Assembly: GCF_900109135.1 (NCBI RefSeq)
Contig: NZ_FNYT01000028.1
Span: 1 to 40,611, forward strand
Source: Trichococcus ilyis
GTDB lineage: Bacteria; Bacillota; Bacilli; Lactobacillales; Aerococcaceae
DNA: 40,611 bases
Reading direction: 5' to 3'
The first letter of the stretch is position 1, and each line of letters begins with the position of its first letter. Shown here one piece after another: positions 33,267-40,278 of this stretch. Under the pieces are notes generated by a model. That model was not told where the DNA came from. It saw nothing but the letters and a program-made list of their open reading frames with translations, and made no database searches. The translations under genes were made by a program, and so were the position numbers.

Positions 33267-33364
33267 TTTCGCCTCGATTTTGACATGATTCCGCCATACT
33301 TCTTTCCTATACTATGTTTGTAGAGAAAAGAACCACGAAGCATACAAAAAAGGAGCGGATCAAA

Positions 33365-33907
33365 ATGAAAAAATGGATGAACGGGGCAGTGAGCGGGGCT
33401 TTGGCAGTCTTATTGTTCAGCGGTACCGGCGTCATGGCATCCGAGGATGAAGGCGACTACGGCGCGGCAGCGGTCAGCGAGGGCGAAACGTATACGTTGG
33501 AAGAGATGTTGCTGTACGCAATCGAAGATGAATACATGGCCGAAGCTTCCTACATCGCGATCATGGATGCCTACGGAACGGTCAAACCATTCACCAGTAT
33601 CGCCAAGGCGGAAGGCACGCACATATCCTTGCTTTTGCCGCTGTTCGAAACGTATGGTTTTGAAGTGCCGGAAAACGAAGCGGCCGATCGCATAGAACTG
33701 CCGGCATCCTTGGCGGAGAGCTTTGAAGCCGGTGTGGAAGGCGAAATCAAGAACATCGCCATCTATGGGCAATTTTTGGAGGCTGAGGATCTGCCTGATG
33801 ACGTCAGAAGCGTCTTTGAACGGCTGATGGCCGCTTCCGAAAACCATTTGGCCGCCTTCGAACGCGGTGTTGCCGGAAATCCGGATGGAGCCGGCAGGAA
33901 AAAATAA
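33365..33907 (+). CDS. Secreted DUF2202 (ferritin-like) protein
   Basis: A 180-residue protein with a signal peptide (MKKWMNGAVSGALAVLLFSG, cleaved after GVMA or nearby; no lipobox) and a four-helix DUF2202 domain. The helices carry ferritin-like residues: AIEDEYMAEASY, then KAEGTHISLLLPL with ExxH, then GEIKNIAIYGQ, then ASENHLAAF. The last motif is ExH rather than ExxH, so metal binding is uncertain. The mature protein is strongly acidic. The start at 33365 has AAAGGAG upstream; the frame from 33314 overlaps the promoter. Confidence 0.8.
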   Translation: MKKWMNGAVSGALAVLLFSGTGVMASEDEGDYGAAAVSEGETYTLEEMLLYAIEDEYMAEASYIAIMDAYGTVKPFTSIAKAEGTHISLLLPLFETYGFEVPENEAADRIELPASLAESFEAGVEGEIKNIAIYGQFLEAEDLPDDVRSVFERLMAASENHLAAFERGVAGNPDGAGRKK

Positions 33908-33917
33908 TCCGAAGACA

Positions 33918-33965
33918 CAAAACAAGCCCTGCGCAGAATCAACTTGCGCGGGGCTTGTTTTTGCG
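33918..33965 (+). terminator. Terminator after the DUF2202 gene
   Basis: AAAACAAGCCC pairs with GGGCTTGTTTT, extended by GCGCA/TGCGC around the loop, followed by T residues. Confidence 0.8.
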
Positions 33966-33989
33966 TGGGGTGGTCGAGCTAGTCCGATG

Positions 33990-34018
33990 TTGTCGGATAA
34001 CCGCGAAGAATCGGACAA
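33990..34018. repeat. Isolated 29-nt palindrome (TTGTCGGATA type)
   Basis: Left arm TTGTCGGATA, 9 nt, right arm AATCGGACAA; the same length and the same G-opposite-G mismatch as 9311-9345. It lies 109 bp upstream of the mocA promoter. A small hairpin GGCGC/GCGCC follows at 34021-34036. The rest of the 318-bp gap before mocA holds only its promoter and a leader of about 65 nt, with no fold I recognise as a molybdenum-cofactor riboswitch. Confidence 0.65.
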
Positions 34019-34126
34019 CCGGCGCGCGTGTGCGCCACAGCATAAAAGTTTAAAATGGCTGCTGCTGCAGTTGCTGTCAAAACTGTTCTTCCCGGACAAT
34101 TTTCCTGGCAGCATTCAGTCTGTCCA

Positions 34127-34155
34127 TTGGGAAGCGGAACGAACGGGTGTATAAT
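34127..34155 (+). promoter_or_regulatory. Promoter of the mocA-xdh operon
   Basis: TTGGGA (34127-34132), 17 bp, TATAAT (34150-34155). Consensus -10. Confidence 0.7.
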
Positions 34156-34225
34156 GAAGACGGAAGAAACAATTATGCAACTTCAGGAATGAAAGCGTTA
34201 TCTATTTGGGCGGGAGGGAATAGTG

Positions 34226-34810
34226 ATGGTAACCGAAGGCGTCATTCTAGCGGCCGGCAAGTCTTCCCGGATGGCGGGGAAATCGAAAATGACGCTGGAC
34301 TTGGCCGGCAGAACAGTGATCCAAAGAAGCATCGCCAGCCTGCAGCCGTTCTGCAGCCGCATCATCGTCGTGACGGGATTCCATGCCGAAGCTGTCAGGG
34401 AGTCGGCCGGCCACAGCGCACAAGCCGTCTTTGTCCATAATCCCGATTGCGAAAAAGGCATGTTCTCCTCTTTGCGGCTGGGACTGCGGCATACCGAAGG
34501 GGAGCGTGTCCTCATCCTGCCCGGCGATTGTCCGTTCATTGCCTATGAAGTGCCCGAAAAACTGCTTGCTGCGAAGGGGGATATCGTCCTGCCGGCCTAT
34601 CGGGGGAAGCGCGGACACCCTGTCCTGCTGAGCCGCCCAGTGATCGAGAGCCTGTTGGCGGATGAGGAGTGTCAGAGCCTGAGGGAATACATCCAGGCGA
34701 ACGAAGCGGAAATCATCGCAGTGGACCGCCCGGAAATCCTTTGGGACATCGATACGCCGGAGGATTACGCCAAAGCTGTGGACTATTTTCAATCGAAAGA
34801 ACAGAGGTGA
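34226..34810 (+). CDS. mocA: Molybdenum-cofactor nucleotidyltransferase, MocA type
   Basis: A 194-residue MobA-like NTP transferase: GVILAAGKSSRMAGKSKMTL is the nucleotide-binding signature, LPGDCPFI the metal-binding acidic motif, and AYRGKRGHPVLL the family's product-side motif. MocA attaches CMP to molybdopterin to make the cytosine-dinucleotide cofactor used by xanthine-dehydrogenase-type enzymes (family knowledge). Its place directly before the xdh genes supports that over MobA. ATG 34226 has GGGAGGGAA upstream; the GTG at 34223 is a weaker choice. The next gene starts 4 bp after its stop. Confidence 0.85.
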   Translation: MVTEGVILAAGKSSRMAGKSKMTLDLAGRTVIQRSIASLQPFCSRIIVVTGFHAEAVRESAGHSAQAVFVHNPDCEKGMFSSLRLGLRHTEGERVLILPGDCPFIAYEVPEKLLAAKGDIVLPAYRGKRGHPVLLSRPVIESLLADEECQSLREYIQANEAEIIAVDRPEILWDIDTPEDYAKAVDYFQSKEQR

Positions 34811-34814
34811 AGAA

Positions 34815-36941
34815 ATGGAAAATATCAGCAAATCGATCAAGCGTTTCGATTTCGATGACAAGGTCGAGGGGAAAGCAAAATACTGCGCTGATCTGCATCC
34901 GGAGGGCATGCTGTACGCAAGGACTTTGCGCTCCGAAGTGCCGCGCGCCAAAATTCGCGCCATCCGTCTGCCGGAACTGCCGGAAGGGTACACGATCATC
35001 GACCACCGGGACATCCCCGGCAAGAATGTCGTGCCGATCGTTTACGAGGACCAGCCGTTTCTGGCCACGGATGAAGTCAATTACATCGGCCAACCGATCC
35101 TTTTGGTTGTCGGTGCGGACAAGGAAATCATCCTCGAAATCATCAATCAGATAGAAGTAGAATACCAACCACTGACGCCGATCCTGTCGATTGAGGCCGC
35201 CGTGGAGGCAAAAGCGCCATACCTGTTCGGCGACAAACCCTATTTTGTCGAATACAGCTATGCAAAAGGCGATCCGGATAAAGCCATCACCCAAGCAGTG
35301 CGCGTGGTCGAGGATGAGTTGCGCACCGGTTACCAGGAGCATGTTTATCTCGAGCCGCAAGCGCTGTTGGGGGTCTACGACGGCGAACGCGTCTCCGTTT
35401 ATGGTTCGATGCAATGTCCTTATTATATCCACAGTGGCCTGAAGCAGGCACTTGGGTGGGGGGACGAACGGGTCCGGGTCGTCCAGTTGCCCACAGGCGG
35501 CGGCTTCGGAGGAAAAGAAGAATATCCGACCATCCCGGGTGTCCACGTGGCGTTGGCGGCCATCAAGACAGGCAAGCCGGTCCAATTGGTGTTCGACAGG
35601 CAGGAGGATATCCGTGCCACGACCAAGCGCCACCCCAGCATCATCAAGATCAAAAGCCATCTGGATGCGGAAAACCGCATCATCGCGCGGGAAATCGACG
35701 TCAAATTGGATGCCGGAGCCTATGCGGGCCTCTCCAGCGTCGTGCTGCAGCGGACGATTTTTTCGGTCTGCGGTGTGTATGACATTCCTAATCTGAAAGT
35801 GACAGGGAAGGCCTATGCGACCAACAATATCGTGACCGGCGCGTTCCGCGGCTTCGGCGGGCCGCAGGCATTCTTCGCCATCGAAATGCATATGGAACAT
35901 ATCGCAAAGGAACTGGGTGCCGACCCGCTCGTGCTGAGGAGAAGCTGCTTTTTGGAAAAAGGCGACACTTCCTCGACCGGCGGCGTCTTCCATTCCGACA
36001 TCAAACTAGCTGAAATCGCCGACAAAGTAGCAAGACGCTCCGGCTATCAGGAGAAACGCGGCCGTTTTGCCGAGGGGAAGGATTCCTGGCGGGGGATCGG
36101 CTGCTCGTTCTTCTTCCATGGCTGCGGCTTCACCGGGGCGGGTGAGGCGGAACTGTTGAAGTCGAAGGTGAAATTGAGGAAATACGCCGATAGTACGGTC
36201 GGCTTGTTCGTTTCGAGCACGGAGATGGGGCAGGGGGCCTTGACCACCTTGCGCAAAATCGTCGCGGAAACGCTGGGCATCCCGATCGGACAAGTCAAAC
36301 AGGCCTATCCGGATACCGCCGTGTGTCCAGACTCCGGTCCCACCGTCGCATCTCGGACGGTCATGATCGTCGGGCGGCTGCTGCAGGAATGCGCTGAGCA
36401 AGTGAAGCAGCGCTGGGACGAAGAAGCGTTCGAAGTGGTGAGGGACTACGTCTACCCGCAAAACCTGTCCTGGGACAGCGAGAAACTGTCTGGGAATGCT
36501 TATCCCGAATATTCCTGGGGCGCCAATGTCGTTGAAGTGGCAGTCGATCCGATGACGTATGAAGTCGGGATCAAAGGTGTTTGGGCGGTTTACGATATCG
36601 GCACGCCGATAGACGAAAAGATTGTGCAAGGGCAGATCGAAGGCGGCATCATGCAGGGTTTGGGGTACGCAGCCATGGAAAGGCTGCAGACCGCGGGAGG
36701 CAGATTGCTGCAGGAGAGCCTTGCCGAGTATCTGATCCCTGCAGCCACCGATTTTCCGCGGATTGCGCTTGAATTGATCGAAAACCCTTATGCAGGCGGG
36801 CCTTTCGGAGCCAAAGGATTGGGCGAACTGCCGATGGTTGGGGTAGCGCCGGCTGTTGCAGCAGCCGTAGAACAGGCGATCGGCAAAAAAATCGACCGTA
36901 TCCCGCTGACGCCGGAATACATAAGGGAGCTGATGAGATGA
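34815..36941 (+). CDS. xdhA: Xanthine-dehydrogenase-type molybdenum hydroxylase, Mo-binding subunit
   Basis: A 708-residue molybdopterin-binding subunit. FGGKEEYPTIPG, AFRGFGGPQAFFAIE, SSTEMGQGALTT and the C-terminal GGPFGAKGLGELP with the catalytic Glu (about residue 671) are the family hallmarks. The enzyme would hydroxylate a purine or another N-heterocycle in the cytoplasm. Selenium-dependent members of this family carry a labile Se ligand on molybdenum rather than selenocysteine, so no in-frame TGA is expected and none is seen. The selD/yedF/DUF3343/desulfurase set in this window makes Se dependence likely (inference). The ATG is preceded by AGAGGTGAAG. Xanthine as substrate is unproven. 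Confidence 0.9.
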   Translation: MENISKSIKRFDFDDKVEGKAKYCADLHPEGMLYARTLRSEVPRAKIRAIRLPELPEGYTIIDHRDIPGKNVVPIVYEDQPFLATDEVNYIGQPILLVVGADKEIILEIINQIEVEYQPLTPILSIEAAVEAKAPYLFGDKPYFVEYSYAKGDPDKAITQAVRVVEDELRTGYQEHVYLEPQALLGVYDGERVSVYGSMQCPYYIHSGLKQALGWGDERVRVVQLPTGGGFGGKEEYPTIPGVHVALAAIKTGKPVQLVFDRQEDIRATTKRHPSIIKIKSHLDAENRIIAREIDVKLDAGAYAGLSSVVLQRTIFSVCGVYDIPNLKVTGKAYATNNIVTGAFRGFGGPQAFFAIEMHMEHIAKELGADPLVLRRSCFLEKGDTSSTGGVFHSDIKLAEIADKVARRSGYQEKRGRFAEGKDSWRGIGCSFFFHGCGFTGAGEAELLKSKVKLRKYADSTVGLFVSSTEMGQGALTTLRKIVAETLGIPIGQVKQAYPDTAVCPDSGPTVASRTVMIVGRLLQECAEQVKQRWDEEAFEVVRDYVYPQNLSWDSEKLSGNAYPEYSWGANVVEVAVDPMTYEVGIKGVWAVYDIGTPIDEKIVQGQIEGGIMQGLGYAAMERLQTAGGRLLQESLAEYLIPAATDFPRIALELIENPYAGGPFGAKGLGELPMVGVAPAVAAAVEQAIGKKIDRIPLTPEYIRELMR

Positions 36942-37414
36942 TGGAGGCTATTGTTTGCAAACTGAACGGGCAGGAAATTACGTTGGCGACGGATCCTGCC
37001 AGAAGGCTGCTCGATATCATCAGGGAGGATTTTGATTGTAAAGGCACGAAAGAAGGCTGCGGGGAGGGCGAGTGCGGGGCCTGCGCCGTGCTGTTGGACG
37101 GGCGCTTGGTCAACTCCTGCCTGATCACCGCCGCCATGGCAGCCGGAAAGGACATTTGGACAATCGAGGGTTATCGGGATACGGACCGTTTCCGGTTGCT
37201 GAAGGAAAAATTGGCGGAGTACGGGAGCGTGCAATGCGGCTTCTGCACACCGGGCATCATCCTTGCGGCGGAAGCGGTGCTTTCGAAAAATCCCCATCCG
37301 ACCGAAGTGCAGGTCAGGGAAGGCCTGTCCGGCAATCTCTGCCGCTGCACCGGGTATACGATGATCGTCGATGCCATTCTGGCCGCAGCCAGGGAGGGGG
37401 AAGGATTATGGTGA
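36938..37414 (+). CDS. xdhC: Molybdenum hydroxylase [2Fe-2S] subunit
   Basis: A 158-residue iron-sulfur subunit. The plant-type cluster uses Cys41, 46, 49 and 61 (GCGEGECGACAVLLDG then NSC). The second, buried cluster uses Cys100, 103, 135 and 137 (QCGFCTPG and LCRCTGY). It passes electrons from Mo to FAD. Its start overlaps the Mo-subunit stop by 4 nt (ATGA), and its end overlaps the FAD-subunit start by 7 nt. Letter naming follows E. coli xdhABC, and the order here is Mo, FeS, FAD. Confidence 0.93.
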   Translation: MMEAIVCKLNGQEITLATDPARRLLDIIREDFDCKGTKEGCGEGECGACAVLLDGRLVNSCLITAAMAAGKDIWTIEGYRDTDRFRLLKEKLAEYGSVQCGFCTPGIILAAEAVLSKNPHPTEVQVREGLSGNLCRCTGYTMIVDAILAAAREGEGLW

Positions 37415-38256
37415 AGGTGTTCATCCCGGGCACGCTGGCGGAAGCCTTGGAAATCAGGGGACTGCACAAGACTCTCATCATCAACGGCGGAACCGACGTA
37501 ATGGTGAAGTACCGGCGCTGGAACGGCATGGCGCCCAACTTTCCGATGGATGTGCTCCACATCGGGAGTCTGGCGGAACTTAAGCAAATCGCAATCGTGG
37601 AGGGAAAACTCACCATCGGAGCGGCCGTCACGCTGTCCGAACTGCTGGAACATCCGCTGGTGCCTGAATACATCAAGCTGCCGATCCGCCAGATGGCTTC
37701 CCCTGCCATCCGGAACATGGGGACACTGGCAGGGAACCTCTGCAACGCCTCGGCATCGGGTGACAGCCTGCCGATGCTCTATGCGCTCGACGCGGAGGTG
37801 ACGCTCGCATCCGTGCGGGGAATCCGCAAGCTTCCCGTCAGGCAATTCATCACCGGTGCCAAACAGACGCAGCTCCAGCCCGACGAACTGGCGACCGAGG
37901 TCACGCTGCCGCTTGCCGACTATACGCTGTCCTATTACCGGAAAATCGGCGGCAGGCAGGTCAACGCCATTGCCAAGGCGAGTTTCTTTGCCGTGGCAAT
38001 CAAGAAAAATGGCTCAGTCGAAGACGTGCGCATCGCTTTCGGGTCCGTCGCGCCGACCGTCATCAGGTGCCGGGCTTGCGAAGAATCCTTGATCGGGACG
38101 GCGGAAGCGGGACTGGCTGCAAAAATAGAGACAGTGCGCATGCGTTACGGGGAGCTGCTGACCCCGCTGGACGACACCCGTTCAACGGCGGACTATCGGC
38201 GGCAAGTATCGCTGCGGTTGCTGGAGGATTTTATCGGGAGGAGGTTGGCGAAATGA
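37408..38256 (+). CDS. xdhB: Molybdenum hydroxylase FAD subunit
   Basis: A 282-residue CO-dehydrogenase-type FAD-binding protein: LIINGGTDVMVKYR near residue 24 and NMGTLAGNLCNASASGDSLP near residue 103 are the two FAD-contact motifs. The C-terminal CO_deh_flav_C part contains YYRKIGGRQVNAIAKAS. The start at 37408 has GGGAGGGGGAAGG upstream; the frame is open to 37072, but that stretch lies inside the FeS gene. It ends in an ATGA overlap with the next membrane-protein gene, tying that gene to the operon. Confidence 0.9.
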   Translation: MVKVFIPGTLAEALEIRGLHKTLIINGGTDVMVKYRRWNGMAPNFPMDVLHIGSLAELKQIAIVEGKLTIGAAVTLSELLEHPLVPEYIKLPIRQMASPAIRNMGTLAGNLCNASASGDSLPMLYALDAEVTLASVRGIRKLPVRQFITGAKQTQLQPDELATEVTLPLADYTLSYYRKIGGRQVNAIAKASFFAVAIKKNGSVEDVRIAFGSVAPTVIRCRACEESLIGTAEAGLAAKIETVRMRYGELLTPLDDTRSTADYRRQVSLRLLEDFIGRRLAK

Positions 38257-38867
38257 AGGAGAAAGCCATTCAGATTGTCTTTTGGGGGTCGCTGTGGGGA
38301 ATCGCCGAGGCGACATTGGGCTATGTGCTGCATATGCTGGCGATCCATCTGCCCGGTGTTCCCGGGTTCGTGATGTTCCCTGTCGCCTTCTATTTCATGC
38401 GTAAAATGTACTTGTCGACCGGGAAGGCGACTGCGGTTTTTCGGATGGCGGTTGTGGCGGCTGCCATCAAATGCTGCGATTTCCTGATTCCGGGGAATAT
38501 CCCGATCCGGATCCTCAATCCGGCGCTGTCCATCCTGCTGGAAGGACTGGCCGTGGCCGCCGTATTCGCCTATGCCGAAAGGAAAAAAAGCGCCATCGGC
38601 TACGCGTCCGTTTTTTCGATGGGGGTCCTTTGGCGTGCTGCCTTCCTGCTCCATCTGTTCCTGATTTCGCTGTTCGGCCTTTCGGCGGCGCTCGTGACGG
38701 AAGGGCTGCTGGTCAGCCTGCGCTTCCTGATTTTGGAAAGCTTCGTGAACGCCGGTTTCATGTTCGCTTATCTGAAAACCGAAAAGTCCATGCGGATTGT
38801 TGCGGTGCGCCCGGCCTTTGCCTACGCGGCGCTGGCGGCGGCCATCATCCTGACGCTTGCGCTGTAG
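38253..38867 (+). CDS. Six-helix membrane protein of the molybdenum hydroxylase operon, function unknown
   Basis: A 204-residue polytopic membrane protein with about six hydrophobic segments. The N-terminal IVFWGSLWGIAEATLGYVLHML, here spanning residues 8-29, looks like a conserved motif, and paired cysteines (KCCDFLIPGN) sit in the third segment. Size and layout resemble small S-component-type transporters, but I do not recognise a family with certainty. A strong GGGAGGAGG precedes the ATG, which overlaps the FAD-subunit stop. Context suggests transport or membrane anchoring related to purine, molybdenum cofactor or selenium handling (speculative). Confidence 0.7.
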   Translation: MKEKAIQIVFWGSLWGIAEATLGYVLHMLAIHLPGVPGFVMFPVAFYFMRKMYLSTGKATAVFRMAVVAAAIKCCDFLIPGNIPIRILNPALSILLEGLAVAAVFAYAERKKSAIGYASVFSMGVLWRAAFLLHLFLISLFGLSAALVTEGLLVSLRFLILESFVNAGFMFAYLKTEKSMRIVAVRPAFAYAALAAAIILTLAL

Positions 38868-38877
38868 GGACGGCGAA

Positions 38878-39396
38878 ATGGGACAGGTGCACATCATCAC
38901 CGGTGAAATGGATGCCGGAAAGACCAAAAAATTGCTCCGGATCTACCGGGAACTGCCTGCCGGAACCGCAGACGGCTTCGCCTCCGTCAAGGCTTTTTAT
39001 GATGAGGGTATGTTCGCAGGCTATGATCTGAAACGATTGGCGACCGGGAAGGAAGTCCCTTTCATCAGGCTGAAGCAAGCAGGGGAAACGCCCCCGGAAG
39101 GCAGCTTCGCCTTCGACCGCTTCACCTTCCTGCTGGCCCCGCTCGCGGCAGCGGAGCAGGCAATCCGGGAACTTCTTTCCGATCCGCTGATCCGCACTGT
39201 CCTGCTGGATGAAATCGGCCCGGTCGAGCTCAGCGGGAACGGCTTCTGCGGAGCGCTGCAGGAACTGCTGAAGAGCGATAAGGATCTGTACCTCTGCATC
39301 AACAGGAAGAATCTGGAGTCGGTAATGAAAAAATTCGGGATCGCAACATACCAGCTGATCGAAGTCGTGCAGGATAAATCCCCCTCACGCGCGTAA
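38878..39396 (+). CDS. P-loop NTPase (THEP1/NTPase_1-like) of the molybdenum hydroxylase operon
   Basis: A 172-residue protein starting HIITGEMDAGKTKKLL, a Walker A (GxxxAGKT), with LLDEIGPVELSGNGF as Walker B followed by the E-x-G-P-x-E-L motif seen in THEP1-type nucleoside triphosphatases. No membrane segment. ATG 38878 is preferred to 38857 because the latter is inside the previous gene. It starts 10 bp after the membrane-protein stop and ends in the operon terminator. A role in maturation or transport with the membrane protein is an inference. Confidence 0.75.
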   Translation: MGQVHIITGEMDAGKTKKLLRIYRELPAGTADGFASVKAFYDEGMFAGYDLKRLATGKEVPFIRLKQAGETPPEGSFAFDRFTFLLAPLAAAEQAIRELLSDPLIRTVLLDEIGPVELSGNGFCGALQELLKSDKDLYLCINRKNLESVMKKFGIATYQLIEVVQDKSPSRA

Positions 39397-39414
39397 ACGA
39401 GAAGGGGATTTTTT
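39376..39414 (+). terminator. Terminator of the mocA-xdh operon
   Basis: AAATCCCC pairs with GGGGATTT, with an inner CTC/GAG, followed by TTTTTT. The stem includes the last codons of the NTPase gene. Confidence 0.8.
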
Positions 39415-39432
39415 ATGGTCAAATGCTGGCAC

Positions 39433-39461
39433 TTGCGTCCTGTCCCGTTTCCGCTTAGAAT
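39433..39461 (+). promoter_or_regulatory. Promoter of the rsuA-like gene
   Basis: TTGCGT, a 17-bp spacer and TAGAAT. Confidence 0.6.
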
Positions 39462-39498
39462 GGAGGGACTGTAATCAGAACGGAAAGGAAGAGGACGG

Positions 39499-40218
39499 AT
39501 GCGATTGGACAAACTGCTCGCGGAATGCGGCTACGGTTCCCGGGGACAAGTGAAGAAGCTGATCCGCAGCAAACAGGTCAGCATCGACGGCAACATCGTG
39601 CTGGCGGACAACCACAATGTCGACCCGCAGCTCCAGACGGTCGCCGTTTCGGGGAAAGTGCTGGAACGGGAAACGAATGTGTATTATATGCTGCACAAGC
39701 CGGCCGGGGTCGTGACGGCGGTATCCGACGAGGGCAACCGGACTGTCATCGATCTGATCCAACCGGCCGATCGCCGTCCGGGCCTTTATCCCGTCGGCCG
39801 ATTGGACAAGGATACGGAAGGATTGCTGCTGATCACGGATAACGGGCAGTTGGGCTACCAATTGCTGCTGCCGCACAAAAAGGTGACGAAGCGCTACGAA
39901 GTTGTCGTCAACGAGCGCGTGACCGCCGCCGATCAGGAAGCCTTCGCCGAAGGGATCGTTTTCCACGGCGGAACGACCTGCAAGCCCGCGCGACTGACCA
40001 TCCTCAGCGAAGCGGACGAGGAGAGCCGCGTACTGTTGGACATCAGCGAAGGGAAATTCCACCAGGTGAAGAAGATGTTCCTTTCGGTCGGCAAAAAAGT
40101 CACCTACCTGAAACGGCTGTCGATGGGACCGATCGAGCTGGATGAATCGATTCCCCCCGGCAGCTACCGGCCGCTCAATGGAGCGGAACTGGCACAACTG
40201 AAGCCCTATTTCCGCTAG
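39499..40218 (+). CDS. rsuA: RsuA-family ribosomal RNA pseudouridine synthase
   Basis: A 239-residue enzyme. An N-terminal S4 RNA-binding domain (MRLDKLLAECGYGSRGQVKK) is followed by the catalytic domain with the Asp-containing GRLDKDTEGLLLITDNG. KRYEVVV and EGKFHQVKKMF are further family blocks. The RsuA branch modifies U516 of 16S rRNA; RluB/E/F-type relatives modify 23S rRNA, and the branch is judged by overall length and N-terminus only. GGAAGAGG precedes the ATG. It is monocistronic. Confidence 0.9.
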   Translation: MRLDKLLAECGYGSRGQVKKLIRSKQVSIDGNIVLADNHNVDPQLQTVAVSGKVLERETNVYYMLHKPAGVVTAVSDEGNRTVIDLIQPADRRPGLYPVGRLDKDTEGLLLITDNGQLGYQLLLPHKKVTKRYEVVVNERVTAADQEAFAEGIVFHGGTTCKPARLTILSEADEESRVLLDISEGKFHQVKKMFLSVGKKVTYLKRLSMGPIELDESIPPGSYRPLNGAELAQLKPYFR

Positions 40219-40234
40219 GGAGAAGGCAAATCAA

Positions 40235-40276
40235 CCAAAAAGAGGAGGAGCTGCTTACAGCTCTTCCTCTTTTTGG
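40235..40276 (+). terminator. Terminator after rsuA, target-like site of the group II intron
   Basis: CCAAAAAGAGGA pairs perfectly with TCCTCTTTTTGG, and GAGCTG/CAGCTC extends the stem after a one-base bulge. The intron sequence begins two bases later. Confidence 0.85.
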
Positions 40277-40278
40277 CG

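Noticed and set aside
32858-33343. Open frame on minus opposite the DUF1622 gene
   Set aside because: It overlaps a better supported gene with a strong ribosome-binding site and has no family resemblance.
34156-34225. Molybdenum-cofactor riboswitch upstream of mocA
   Set aside because: The leader is only about 65-70 nt and shows no multistem fold of that class.
34815-36941. In-frame TGA selenocysteine codon in the molybdenum hydroxylase
   Set aside because: The reading frame is intact without any internal TGA. Selenium in this enzyme class is a cofactor ligand, not selenocysteine.
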